The position numbers and the translations under genes are program-made. Below are positions 30,101 to 34,640 of a stretch of 64,000 nt of DNA, in pieces. Every line of letters begins with the position of its first letter. Position 1 is the first letter of the stretch. Origin of the DNA: Limnomonas spitsbergensis (Eukaryota; Chlorophyta; Chlorophyceae; Chlamydomonadales); the NCBI GenBank assembly GCA_037349105.1, contig JAYJMM010000081.1:1116001-1180000 (forward strand), given 5' to 3'. The notes below the pieces were generated by a model that did no database searches, was not told the DNA's origin, and was given only the letters and a program-made list of their open reading frames with translations.

Positions 30101-32358
30101 TTCGTGTGAACAACGAGCAAATACTGGGGCGGACAAGAATGTCTCATAAAGCAACAACGTAGGTACCCGTACAATCTCAACAAGCTAAAATAAAAACAAG
30201 CCAAAGATAAGTCTTCAGGGCTCCCCCAAAAAGAATTGTAGCCTACCCATATGTTCAAGCTGAGCTATGGCAGGGTGGGCAACCGTTAAAACCCCACACA
30301 AGTGTGGCCAAGTACCCACCGCAAGTGTGGACAAGAACGCAACAATGAGGAGTGACAGGTCCGCCCGTGCGTTCAAACCGAGAGAGTCCAGGGAGGGCAG
30401 GTGGTAGAACACGGCGCTGCAAAGCCATGCGATGTACAACGAGTGGAAGTTGATGTACGCCCTGAGCAGTAGAAAGTGGGGAGCAGGTGGGCAGTGGGGG
30501 AGGCGATGTACAACGAGCAGAGTGACCACAAATGTACACCCTGAGCAGTGGGGAGTGGGGAGAAGGTGGGCAGTGGGGGGACGATGTACAACGAGTGGAA
30601 GTTGATGTACGCCCTGAGCAGTGGGGACTGGGGAGAAGGTGGGGGGGCGATGTACGACGAGCAGAGTGTACAGCGAATATACGCCGTGAGCAGTGGAAAG
30701 TGGGGAGATGGTGGACAGTCGGGTGGCGATGTACAACGAGTGGAGTGTACAACGAATATACGCCGTGAGCAGTGGAAAGTGGGGAGATGGTGGACAGTCG
30801 GGTGGCGATGTACAACGAGTGGAGTGTACAACGAATATACGCCGTGAGCAGTGGAAAGTGGGGAGATGGTGGACAGTCGGGTGGCGATGTACAACGAGTG
30901 GAGTGTACAACGAATATACGCCGTGAGCAGTGGAACGTGGGGAGATGGTGGACAGTCGGGTGGCGATGTACAACGAGTGGAGTGTACAACGAATATACGC
31001 CGTGAGCAGTGGAACGTGGGGAGATGGTGGACAGTCGGGTGGCGATGTACAACGAGTGGAGTGTACAACGAATATACGCCGTGAGCAGTGGAACGTGGGG
31101 AGATGGTGGACAGTCGGGTGGCGATGTACAACGAGTGGAGTGTACAACGAATGTACAACCTGCCCCCTGGTCATACCTGGAGGCTCCTCCTGTTCAAACC
31201 TGGAGGCTCCCACTGTCCCTACCTGGAGGCCCCCTGTTCAGACCTGGAGGCTCCCCCTGTCCATACCTGGAGGCTCCCCCTGTCCATACCTGGAGGCTCC
31301 CCCTGTCCATACCTGGAGGCTCCCCCTGTCCCTACCTGGAGCCCCCCTGTTCATACCTGGAGGCTCCCCCTGTCCCTACCTGAAGGCCCCCTGTTCATAC
31401 CTGGCGCCCCCTTGTCCCTACCTGGAGGCTCCCACTGTTCATACCTGGAGGCTCCCTATCTTCATACCTGGAGGCCGATCCCAGACGGGACCGGATATGG
31501 GACCGGATATGAGGGCGTGCCCACGAGTGAGCAAAGAAACACAAAGCACCTAAATATGGGAGGGGGGAGGAGGTGTGAACAGTGGGAAAAGCGTGTGGAC
31601 AGAGGGGAGAAGAAGTATAGGACACCAGTACTGGGGGAGGGGGTGAGGGAGGTGTGGACAGTGGGGAGAGGGGTGTGTGCCTGGCTATGAGAGCTCCCTA
31701 GTGACAGATATGCACACACGCGTTTGATGTATCCATGCACGTACGGATAATTTACATATCCATATGTCTTTCAATATCCATACCGCTGTCCATAGGCTCA
31801 ACTGGCGAAGGGGGCTCGGGGGTAGAAACCCCCAAAGTCCAGGCCCCGAAGTCCAGCGGAAATGCGTTAATTGCATGCAAGTGATGGTATTAAATGTCAT
31901 AACGAGGCTAGGGAGGAAGGGGGGCATGGGTAGCTTGGCTTCACGTGGGTCAGGAAGATGTCTCGGCGGTGGGGATTGGGGCGAGGAGTTGTCAGCCACT
32001 GAGCCTGCCCAGGGGAGAACCCTAGGAAGGGAGGCAGGAAATGGGAATAGAGGTGCGGGCAGGCATGGGAGAGCCCCTAGGGGAGGAGGTAGGGAGGGCC
32101 TGGCATGCTCTAGAGAGATCCTTGCAGAGGGGGGGAGTCAAAACCATGGAAAAGCCCTATGCTAGGGAGGTGGGCAGTGGCCGTGCCCATGCAACCCACC
32201 GAAGAGCACGTAGTACTTGCGATTGATTTGCAGCTTGCTGAAAAGGCTCTGTGCGACACGCAAGACTTGTGAGATCCACATGCGGACAGCGAGGCTGAGG
32301 GCACGTCGATTCTCAGAATATTCTGTTTTGAATGCAGCCGCGGTGTCGGCAGCGTCAT
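1..32358 (-). CDS. Plant-type calcineurin-like metallophosphoesterase, multi-pass membrane protein (25 exons resolved, 3' end off window)
   Basis: Spliced gene read from 32358 down to the window edge. The exon chain follows the domain order I know from the plant calcineurin-like phosphoesterase membrane proteins: N-terminal membrane segments, a phosphoesterase core, then C-terminal membrane segments and a soluble tail. The core shows the family metal motifs: ADTGDGG and GGDLAYP (exon 10), PGNHDW (exon 12), THQPLW (exon 14) and [10 protein letters not shown] (exon 15), so it is probably a competent di-metal phosphoesterase; the substrate is unknown. Exons (high to low): 32358-32200, 31549-31468, 30461-30320, 29794-29147, 28194-28037, 23649-23468, 22121-21998, 20966-20876, 19915-19823, 16602-16283, 15987-15861, 15572-15441, 14178-14054, 12755-12636, 10469-9579, 8664-8485, 7586-7398, 6635-6306, 4487-4431, 3153-2987, 2657-2453, 1800-1660, 1382-1259, 437-256, 136-1. 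All have AG/GT borders and compatible phases. The start codon is not found. Exons 5, 6 and 16 rest on phase and openness only. Confidence 0.87.
256..437 (-). CDS. Metallophosphoesterase exon 24: last membrane segment
   Basis: Encodes [20 protein letters not shown], then [20 protein letters not shown]; the second block is a hallmark of the plant proteins. Donor ACCAA|GTGGGT leaves in phase 2. Confidence 0.95.
1259..1382 (-). CDS. Metallophosphoesterase exon 23
   Basis: Encodes [20 protein letters not shown] and an alga-specific tail ending SRVQ before GTGAGG. The FDVPE motif is conserved in the plant family. One acceptor-edge copy lies upstream at about 1400-1425. Confidence 0.87.
1495..1640 (-). 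repeat. Three donor-side copies of exon 22 edge
   Basis: On the minus strand GGCTGCATCAG|GTGG or a close variant recurs at 1615-1627, 1538-1550 and 1501-1513, each just downstream of the real splice site at 1660 and each with an intact GT. Confidence 0.85.
1660..1800 (-). CDS. Metallophosphoesterase exon 22
   Basis: Encodes [20 protein letters not shown], then [16 protein letters not shown], matching the plant FPDP-x-G...WT-x-GLYP-x-CI block. Donor ATCAG|GTGGGG is copied at 1615-1627, 1538-1550 and 1501-1513. Confidence 0.95.
2170..2410 (-). repeat. Two decaying copies of exon 21 in its downstream intron
   Basis: Blocks at 2320-2405 and 2185-2250 still translate as [18 protein letters not shown] and [18 protein letters not shown]. 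The copy next to the real exon is the better preserved one. Confidence 0.88.
2453..2657 (-). CDS. Metallophosphoesterase exon 21: membrane segment
   Basis: A variable Pro/Gly start, then [20 protein letters not shown] and ELGVETCI, the best conserved membrane helix of the C-terminal half. Two further copies of the same coding block, including the donor region, lie downstream in the intron. Confidence 0.95.
2987..3153 (-). CDS. Metallophosphoesterase exon 20: membrane segment
   Basis: Encodes [20 protein letters not shown], then [20 protein letters not shown], a membrane helix. Acceptor CTGCAG|GTG; many acceptor-edge copies lie upstream (3160-3600). Confidence 0.87.
3160..3600 (-). repeat. 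Acceptor-side tandem array of exon 20 edge
   Basis: Units of about 60-80 bp, each carrying CCCTCCCTGCAG|GTGTGGAAG on the minus strand, the same sequence as the real acceptor at 3155-3154. One longer copy (3200-3260) also retains a decayed version of the ATAATGGATGCTGACACG coding stretch. Confidence 0.85.
3655..3800 (+). repeat. LINE-derived fragment in intron 19
   Basis: Resembles 48420-48565 (GGATGGCATGGCTGCACC through CGGGTATGCACCGTT). That second copy runs into a LINE zinc-finger remnant, so this is most likely a piece of the same LINE family. Confidence 0.6.
4150..4350 (-). repeat. Donor-side copies of exon 19 edge
   Basis: CATGTCTGTGGTGCTGAGGT (4327-4345) and a weaker copy at 4168-4190, each followed by similar TTAAAT/GGGACGCC sequence, repeat the exon 19 end at 4431. 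Confidence 0.8.
4431..4487 (-). CDS. Metallophosphoesterase exon 19: membrane segment
   Basis: A 57-bp exon encoding [19 protein letters not shown], a membrane helix nearly identical in position and sequence to the plant family. Donor CCGAG|GTGGGG, with two decayed copies of the exon end at 4327-4345 and 4168-4190. Confidence 0.93.
4500..5020. repeat. G-rich and CAGCTACA-type simple repeats, intron 18
   Basis: GGGGTGAGGGGT-type repeats at 4500-4690, then degenerate ~20-bp units containing CAGCTACACTTCTGCTACAA at 4785-5020. The rest of intron 18 (5020-6305) holds a 62-bp doublet at about 5365-5458 and otherwise nothing I recognise. Confidence 0.75.
6306..6635 (-). CDS. Metallophosphoesterase exon 18
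   Basis: 110 codons. An Ala/Pro-rich insertion is followed by [17 protein letters not shown] and [13 protein letters not shown], corresponding to the conserved AAYPS segment of the plant family. Acceptor TCCTAG|GGA, donor ACGAG|GTGAGC. Confidence 0.85.
6640..7395. repeat. Intron 17: degenerate GTGATGG repeats plus a palindrome
   Basis: 6645-6880 is an irregular tandem of short GAGTGATGCAGTGTTGGGGT-like units. It is followed by unique sequence and the 78-bp palindrome at 7026-7103, listed separately. No gene seen. Confidence 0.7.
7026..7103. repeat. 78-bp perfect palindrome
   Basis: The sequence from GCGCTTTAGAGAATC to GATTCTCTAAAGCGC is its own reverse complement with no spacer; the centre is GGAG|CTCC between 7064 and 7065. 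It could form a 39-bp-stem hairpin in the pre-mRNA. Origin unknown: fold-back element, inverted microduplication or assembly artefact. Confidence 0.95.
7398..7586 (-). CDS. Metallophosphoesterase exon 17
   Basis: Encodes [20 protein letters not shown], the block that closes the phosphoesterase core in the plant proteins ([12 protein letters not shown]). Acceptor ATCGGCAG, donor TGCAG|GTAGGT. About seven acceptor-edge copies sit upstream. Confidence 0.95.
7590..8130 (-). repeat. Acceptor-side tandem array of exon 17 edge
   Basis: About seven units of 70-80 bp, each holding a version of CTTATCGGCAG|CGAGGCC (minus strand), the same sequence as the real acceptor at 7588-7587. The units are otherwise polypyrimidine on the minus strand, so each is a plausible 3' splice site. 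Confidence 0.87.
8360..8475 (-). repeat. Donor-side copy of exon 16 edge
   Basis: The minus strand at about 8385-8450 carries TGTGCGCGGCCTGCCAGGCA, a decayed copy of the exon 16 end near 8485-8520. This supports exon 16 as a real exon of this gene. Confidence 0.65.
8485..8664 (-). CDS. Metallophosphoesterase exon 16 (tentative)
   Basis: Open 60-codon block between CCGCAG and CG|GTGAGG with the phases needed by exons 15 and 17 (in 2, out 2). Ser/Pro/Leu-rich, no recalled homologue. A decayed copy of its donor edge lies downstream at about 8385-8450. Confidence 0.52.
8700..9310. repeat. Intron 15 low-complexity: G-rich block and GCAGTAC-type repeats
   Basis: 8705-8950 is GGGGAGGGGATTGAGCAGAG-type tandem sequence. 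8980-9300 is a set of 18-25 bp repeats built around GCAGTAC and GTATGCAGGGCAGTACAAT. No coding signal. Confidence 0.85.
9535..9612 (-). repeat. Iterated donor of exon 15
   Basis: GGCAGCTATGGTG recurs four times in about 70 bp (minus strand), giving successive GT donors in different phases. It decides where exon 15 ends. Confidence 0.8.
9579..10469 (-). CDS. Metallophosphoesterase exon 15: GDLH motif and long low-complexity insertion
   Basis: Begins [20 protein letters not shown] and HFYMRHSY (GD-x-H metal motif), then about 260 residues rich in Ala, Gly, Ser and Pro with no plant equivalent. The 3' end is ambiguous: four near-identical copies of GCAGCTATG|GTG follow one another, and only the second gives the phase needed by exon 16, so 9579 is chosen. 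Confidence 0.85.
10955..12632 (-). repeat. Donor-side array: 11 copies of exon 14 end
   Basis: Units of roughly 100-160 bp (one gap near 11780-12000) each begin with a version of [15 protein letters not shown] coding sequence running into a GTA/GTAT donor, then intron sequence with CGTAGAGAGAAAGATAAA (plus strand). Copies start near 10968, 11112, 11270, 11395, 11541, 11645, 12000, 12140, 12231, 12380 and 12529. Most keep the GT. The intact exon is at 12636-12755. Confidence 0.92.
12636..12755 (-). CDS. Metallophosphoesterase exon 14: TH motif
   Basis: Encodes [19 protein letters not shown], then [19 protein letters not shown]. The TH is a conserved metal ligand. The last part of this exon plus its GTACC donor is repeated 11 more times in the following intron. 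Confidence 0.96.
12765..13200. repeat. 42-bp minisatellite, about 10 copies
   Basis: Unit AGAGGGACATACTAATGAGG followed by AGCACGGGCAGATGTATGAATC. Copies differ at one or two positions. The unit length is a multiple of three, so a long open frame results by chance; it lies in intron 13 and is not a gene. Confidence 0.95.
13370..13590. repeat. Telomere-like minisatellite, intron 13
   Basis: Four degenerate units of about 50 bp with GAGGGTTCAGGGTTGAGACG and CAGGAAGCAGT. The GGGTT(C/T)AGGG core resembles plant/algal telomere sequence but is interrupted. Confidence 0.85.
13815..14052 (-). repeat. Donor-side copy of exon 13 and pyrimidine minisatellite
   Basis: 13818-13850 (minus GGCATCCACCACTGCAG|GTC) copies the exon 13 end at 14054. 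Between them (13915-14052) lies a CCTGCCCCCTGCCTCCTGCC tandem repeat that starts directly at the real donor. Confidence 0.8.
14054..14178 (-). CDS. Metallophosphoesterase exon 13
   Basis: Encodes [20 protein letters not shown], then [20 protein letters not shown], both almost identical to the plant proteins. Two decayed copies of its first 25-30 bp lie upstream (14255-14375) and one copy of its end lies downstream (13818-13850). Confidence 0.96.
14255..14550. repeat. Two acceptor-side copies of exon 13 and a GGGTCA array
   Basis: Minus-strand copies of the first 25-30 bp of exon 13, with acceptor, lie at 14262-14290 and 14345-14372. 14408-14545 is about 22 copies of the hexamer GGGTCA, a telomere-like variant. 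Confidence 0.87.
15165..15405 (-). repeat. Three donor-side copies of exon 12 edge
   Basis: Blocks near 15172-15225, 15240-15285 and 15352-15405 repeat the exon 12 end (coding EFILNRVG) with the GTGGGTGATGG donor, each progressively changed. Confidence 0.85.
15441..15572 (-). CDS. Metallophosphoesterase exon 12: GNHDW motif
   Basis: Encodes [18 protein letters not shown], then [18 protein letters not shown] is the family's bridging-metal and proton-donor motif. Phase 0 on both sides; donor AGG|GTGGGT, copied three times downstream. Confidence 0.95.
15600..15850 (-). repeat. Acceptor-side copies of exon 12 edge
   Basis: 15690-15790 repeats the sequence spanning the intron end, the CAG acceptor and the first ~50 bp of exon 12 (minus GCAGTCAGTCCCCACACTCC). 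15600-15660 and 15770-15840 share GGACAGGATATAAAACGTTT-type flank. Confidence 0.8.
15861..15987 (-). CDS. Metallophosphoesterase exon 11
   Basis: Encodes [18 protein letters not shown], then [17 protein letters not shown], matching the segment between the GGDLAYP and GNHDW motifs in the plant family. Phase 2 in, phase 0 out. Confidence 0.92.
16055..16282 (-). repeat. Edge copies in intron 10
   Basis: 16120-16282 holds about eight ~20-bp copies of TGAACCCTAGCAG|GTGTGC (donor of exon 10). 16060-16100 holds a decayed copy of the exon 11 start with its acceptor. Confidence 0.85.
16283..16602 (-). CDS. Metallophosphoesterase exon 10: first metal-binding motifs
   Basis: Begins [19 protein letters not shown] and ends [19 protein letters not shown]. 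These are the D-x-x-D-G and GGD-x-x-YP metal motifs of the phosphoesterase core. An inserted Gly/Ala/Pro-rich loop of about 60 residues separates them. Donor CTAGCAG|GTGTGC is followed by about eight copies of itself. Confidence 0.95.
16605..17470. repeat. Intron 9, distal part: exon 10 acceptor copies and telomere-like motifs
   Basis: 16637-16672 repeats the exon 10 start (minus CAGGCTTGGATCGACTTCAT), with weaker copies near 17130 and 17200. GGGTTTAGGGTTAAGGG-type stretches occur at 16608-16640 and 17330-17430. No gene seen. Confidence 0.75.
17470..18009. other. Intron 9, no feature recognised
   Basis: Scattered GTGTGGGGTGTG and GGGTTA motifs only. Confidence 0.5.
18010..19425. repeat. 44-bp satellite, about 32 copies with a 3-unit higher order
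   Basis: Unit CTTGAGAACATAGGGTGTGA, then GGACTAGGGTGGAGACCCCTACAC. Units differ mainly at GAACAT versus GAATAT. Through the middle and right part the variants cycle C-T-T, giving a 132-bp higher-order repeat. It sits in intron 9. Confidence 0.95.
19430..19820 (-). repeat. Donor-side copies of exon 9 edge
   Basis: ATGAGTGGCCTGAG|GTG-type copies occur near 19520, 19612 and 19718 (minus), each with GT and followed by GGGACTGC, repeating the real exon end at 19823. Confidence 0.85.
19823..19915 (-). CDS. Metallophosphoesterase exon 9
   Basis: 31 codons, phase 0 at both ends, ending [16 protein letters not shown] before GTGGGG. Corresponds to the linker directly before the ADTGDGG motif. Edge copies lie on both sides (19930-20460 and 19490-19740). 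Confidence 0.82.
19925..20670 (-). repeat. Acceptor-side copies of exon 9 and an ATCAGGGCGGGAC repeat
   Basis: Four units (about 19990-20050, 20110-20150, 20180-20250, 20330-20380) carry pyrimidine tract, CAG and the start of exon 9 (minus CTCAGGCGGCCTCCGCCCCC type). Next, 20560-20670 is a 13-14 bp AGGGCGGGACAGATC repeat. Confidence 0.82.
20876..20966 (-). CDS. Metallophosphoesterase exon 8
   Basis: Encodes [18 protein letters not shown], then [12 protein letters not shown]. Acceptor CTCGCAG, donor CAG|GTGTGA. Near-identical to the conserved VFVGRFDMR block preceding the catalytic domain in plants. Confidence 0.92.
20990..21120. repeat. Acceptor-side repeats of exon 8
   Basis: GAGGGGCAGTACAAG (plus) recurs four times between 20982 and 21100, repeating the pyrimidine-tract region just upstream of the exon 8 acceptor. 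Confidence 0.7.
21360..21990. repeat. CCTCCT polypyrimidine tract of about 600 bp, intron 7
   Basis: Almost pure C/T on the plus strand (A/G on the coding strand). It ends a few bases below the exon 7 donor. A long Ser/Pro/Leu open frame through it is compositional. Confidence 0.95.
21998..22121 (-). CDS. Metallophosphoesterase exon 7
   Basis: Acidic Gly/Glu-rich start, ending [10 protein letters not shown] plus two bases (AG) before GTGCGG. Joined to exon 8 it gives [19 protein letters not shown], a well conserved segment of the plant family. The acceptor may be 3 bp lower. Confidence 0.8.
22140..22345. repeat. TTATTGCAGTTT repeat, intron 6
   Basis: About a dozen 14-16 bp units of TTTGGTTATTGCAGTTTCG type next to the exon 7 acceptor, whose own intron end reads CTGCAATGACTTC (minus). 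Probably another acceptor-side iteration. Confidence 0.75.
22385..23420 (-). repeat. ~60-bp minisatellite and donor-side copies of exon 6
   Basis: Two copies at about 23240-23400 keep AAGCACGCGGGACAG|GTGAGG. Below them 22400-23160 holds about 13 units with CAGGCTGCCTGGGGCTGTAC (minus), the same words as the exon 6 end, joined to GGGTTAAGGGTTTGGGGTCT. The last unit has a usable GTACAG|GTATTG donor. Confidence 0.88.
23468..23649 (-). CDS. Metallophosphoesterase exon 6 (tentative)
   Basis: Reads [20 protein letters not shown], then a Pro-rich tail ending GAAQARGT before donor GACAG|GTGAGG. Phase 2 in and phase 1 out, exactly what exons 5 and 7 need. Flanked by acceptor-side copies upstream (23690-24690) and donor-side copies downstream (22385-23400). 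Confidence 0.55.
23690..24695 (-). repeat. Acceptor-side array of exon 6 (151-bp units)
   Basis: Three near-identical ~151-bp units (23800-24250) and three shorter, decayed ones each contain a GCAG|CCGCCTGAGCCTG acceptor plus exon start, as at 23651-23630. Confidence 0.88.
24697..27834. repeat. 38-bp satellite, about 82 copies, derived from a splice donor
   Basis: Unit CCGTCTCATCTAGACCCTAA, then ACCTCAAACCGTCACCGG. Variants alternate CCCTCTCCGG, CGTCACCGG and CGTCACCAGC. Read on the minus strand it contains GGGTCTAGATGAGACGG, close to the exon 5 donor copy GCGTCTAG|GTGAGACGG that directly borders the array at 27815-27835. A few units (for example near 26228) regain the GT. Confidence 0.93.
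27835..28030 (-). repeat. Donor-side copy of exon 5 and pyrimidine tract
   Basis: 27838-27895 repeats the last ~60 bp of exon 5 (coding [11 protein letters not shown] words) with GTGAGA donor. 27905-28022 is CTCCCTCCCCCC sequence. Confidence 0.85.
28037..28194 (-). CDS. Metallophosphoesterase exon 5 (tentative)
   Basis: Open frame from acceptor TTTCAG|GTC to donor GCGTCTAG|GTGGGA. Ser/Gly-rich, then [19 protein letters not shown]. No plant counterpart recalled; accepted because its phases join exons 4 and 6 and because its donor edge is copied downstream (27838-27890). Confidence 0.5.
28230..28572. repeat. 13-bp repeat CATCTGGCATGTA
   Basis: About 26 degenerate copies in intron 4. Open frames on both strands with repeating Cys/Met/His are a by-product of the repeat. 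Confidence 0.93.
29147..29794 (-). CDS. Metallophosphoesterase exon 4, two membrane segments and an Ala/Pro-rich loop
   Basis: Open for 216 codons from acceptor GTGCAG|GTT. It holds two hydrophobic helices, [20 protein letters not shown] and [20 protein letters not shown], separated by an Ala/Pro-rich stretch and by [16 protein letters not shown], which corresponds to a conserved block before the second helix in plants. The donor TGC|GTGAGC at 29147 is the best phase-0 choice; a second candidate (GAG|GTGATG) lies about 70 bp further on. Confidence 0.75.
29950..30318 (-). repeat. Donor-side copies of exon 3 edge
   Basis: CTTGTCCACACTTGCGGTGG-type words recur about six times below the exon 3 donor (30320), mixed with CACACAAGTGTGG. 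Confidence 0.72.
30320..30461 (-). CDS. Metallophosphoesterase exon 3, membrane segment
   Basis: Encodes [20 protein letters not shown], then [19 protein letters not shown], a close match in order and spacing to the N-terminal membrane region of the plant family. Acceptor CTCAG|GGCG, donor GCG|GTGGGT, leaves in phase 0. Confidence 0.87.
30470..31165 (-). repeat. 79-bp acceptor-side array of exon 3, about 8 copies
   Basis: Units contain CTCACGGCGTATATTCGTTG then TACACTCCACTCGTTGTACATCG (minus), i.e. the exon 3 acceptor and first ~40 coding bases ([10 protein letters not shown]). Units nearest the exon resemble it best; distant units are homogenised with one another. Confidence 0.92.
31165..31467 (-). 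repeat. ~22-bp donor-side array of exon 2, about 14 copies
   Basis: Plus-strand unit CATACCTGGAGGCTCCCCCTGT. On the minus strand every unit contains CCTCCAG|GTA, the real donor at 31468. Confidence 0.92.
31468..31549 (-). CDS. Metallophosphoesterase exon 2
   Basis: Encodes [16 protein letters not shown] and onwards, entering in phase 1 and leaving in phase 2. Acceptor is TATTTAG at 31551-31550, donor CCTCCAG|GTATGA. Many copies of the donor edge follow in the intron (31165-31467). Confidence 0.65.
31550..32199. other. Intron 1, little structure
   Basis: Contains GGGTGTG-type runs near 31560-31680. The sequence 31700-32199 is unique and I see no exon in it. Confidence 0.45.
32200..32358 (-). 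CDS. Metallophosphoesterase exon 1 of those resolved (N-terminal region)
   Basis: Reads [13 protein letters not shown] through INRKYYVLF and ends in phase 1 at donor G|GTGGGT. It joins exon 2 to give [16 protein letters not shown], which fits the N-terminal part of the plant homologues. A TGA lies just upstream in frame, so an acceptor AG at 32360-32359 is assumed. The exon carrying the initiator ATG must lie upstream and I could not identify it. Confidence 0.6.
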
Positions 32359-32359
32359 C

Positions 32360-34640
32360 TCACCTGAGAGGTCTGTAGCGCTGTGCACACAGCCCATGCT
32401 ATCGAAGCTGCATATAGTCCAAGACGCGTATGGTCATGTTGCTGCGGTTCGTACGCATGTGCCTGCGTCTGCAAGGACATGCTGCTGCTTCCGGTGTGTA
32501 TTTCAAATTCCGAGCGCTACATTATGATGCTCGCGATTGGCGATAGTGGCCCTCGCTGCAGTAATGGCTCGGTCACTTGAGCGCTCGGAACTTTGGACAA
32601 GGGTTTGATTAGTGTGACCAGGCGTGCATCAACGTTCACACCTTCTTTTGGTACGCAACCAAATGACTGAACACGCGGGGTGTGCGTCCGTACTTTCTCA
32701 CTTCCGGCTTCGTCATGGCAAAGATCTATGTTGAAAGAACATCGAAAGGATGTTAACAGTGCATGAGAGCACGAGCGACGGCAGCAGCGGCTGCAACCGT
32801 GTACTTTTGCTTTCATTTTATTTTGCTTGGACTTCAAAAATTCCGGCCGCACATCCCAAATAGAAAACCTGAGACGCAAACACGAAAAAACAACCCGGGT
32901 GCACTTGTGGGTCGCCCTCGTCGACAGCTGAGGAAGGGAGAACAGGAAAAGGAGAGGCACACGACCAACAAGCACTCACACGGCCACAATAGTACATGCG
33001 TCAGAATTAGATTCAGGTCAGAAAAAATACTGGTACCCCACCGCGGCACCCCTCTAGCTTGAGCACGCCACCACAAGGGGCTCACCCAAAAGCGGCACGA
33101 AACATCTCCAACAAGGCCGGAAACGGCAACAAACTGCACTCCAGCAGAAGGAGATAAAATACAGACAGGAAGCCAGAGAGCTGCCTGGACACCAAGAGAG
33201 AAAAGGGCAAAAGTATTATCATAAGACCTGGCCCTCCACCCGCAAAGACGAAGCTGATACACTTACAGCCATAAAGCCCCAAACTACCCAGAGGCCAGGC
33301 TCACAACACGAAGCAAGACTGTAAATATGATATGCACAACCCAAACCAGGGGGGCGTGAAGGGGGAAAGAGACCAAATGCTTTAAAGTAAATTTCCAAGA
33401 AGGTCTCGGATGTTTTGTCCCAGACATAAAATCCCCTTGTTGGCTTTGAAACCGAATTTGCATTTACCCGAACATTTTTCAAATTTGTTTCTCTTCTGCA
33501 CCCATTCCGGGCAACATGACATCTGCACAAGCTGTAGGATATGAGGCGGCTATCTCACAAAACACGCCACTGACACTGCCAGCCGCATCAGGTCGGCAGT
33601 CATCAGCACCCCGTCCCTGCCCCCCAGAATCGAGCTCCGTGCTCAGGCCAAACGACTGACGGCTCTGTTCGGTGGGAAATGGCTCTGTACGGTGGAAAAC
33701 GCAAAAATACGCGGCTTTGTTTGCGCCTGTTTATACGACGAACATTCCCGTCTACACTAACTCGCAAATTTGTGGTCTTGGAGGCCAAAGTCTCGCCACA
33801 ATGCCTGGCGCAATAGTAAACAAATAAAAAATAAAAATCCAGTTTGTTGAGGACAGTCCAAACAAAGCATCACGCATTTGATGCTGACAAATGGAGATGC
33901 AACTCACATGCATCACCTGGTTGTTAAACATGCCTACCCATAGACTTTATATGCCTTTGCGAGGCAATTAAATATATTTTTTTAACTACATGGCACAAAA
34001 TAGTTTTTACTTCAGCCGCAGGGGCCATCAATAATTTTATGTCAATCCTCGAAGCCTCTTAAATTAAATATGGCGCTTCGCTAGCAAGATAAGGGCAACT
34101 GCAAGGGTAGGTGGGATCACATAGAGCATGGCAATACGAATACCGGCACTGCTGTGGGAAAGTGTTGAAAATGTGTACGGTATCGGCACTCACAGGCGAA
34201 AATTTCAGATCTTAATTATTAAGTGAAGCCGCGCGACCCTAAACTGATTAATTAATCAACTGCGTATTATTCTGCACGGTCCAATTAACATTAAACGGTG
34301 CAAAGGCAAAGGCTGCTACGAGTACCGTAGTATCAGTCCGATTTCGTTGTATTGATCGTTTTTCAAGAAAACGAATGGTTGACTTCCACAAAAATATCTA
34401 CCGTAGGACGTACCTTTCCGCACACCGGACAAAAACGTACCAGTAATTGCCGTTTTGAGTGATTCTGGAGCAAAAAAGAACCAGTGGTCGTAAAATTTCC
34501 AGCCTCCGATCAGAAAAACGAACCGTGTAAACGATACCGTTCTTTCGTTATTTAAAAGGTTTCCAGACAAATAGCGAATTTAATATTAAAAGAAAATTGA
34601 CTGATAGTACGGTAGGCCATCTTCCATCAAGCGACCTTTT
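32360..34640. other. Intergenic or 5' region, no gene recognised
   Basis: The initiator exon of the metallophosphoesterase should lie in or above this stretch but no convincing candidate was seen. 33800-34640 is AT-rich. Open frames here are short and unlike any family I know. Confidence 0.4.

Noticed and set aside
30215..31213. Long Ser/His/Thr/Cys-rich minus-strand frames
   Set aside because: Mostly translation of the 79-bp tandem array. Only 30461-30320 is coding, as exon 3.
32834..33530. Hydrophobic minus-strand frames above the metallophosphoesterase gene
   Set aside because: Considered as its missing first exon, but no match to the family's N-terminus and no fitting donor phase was found.
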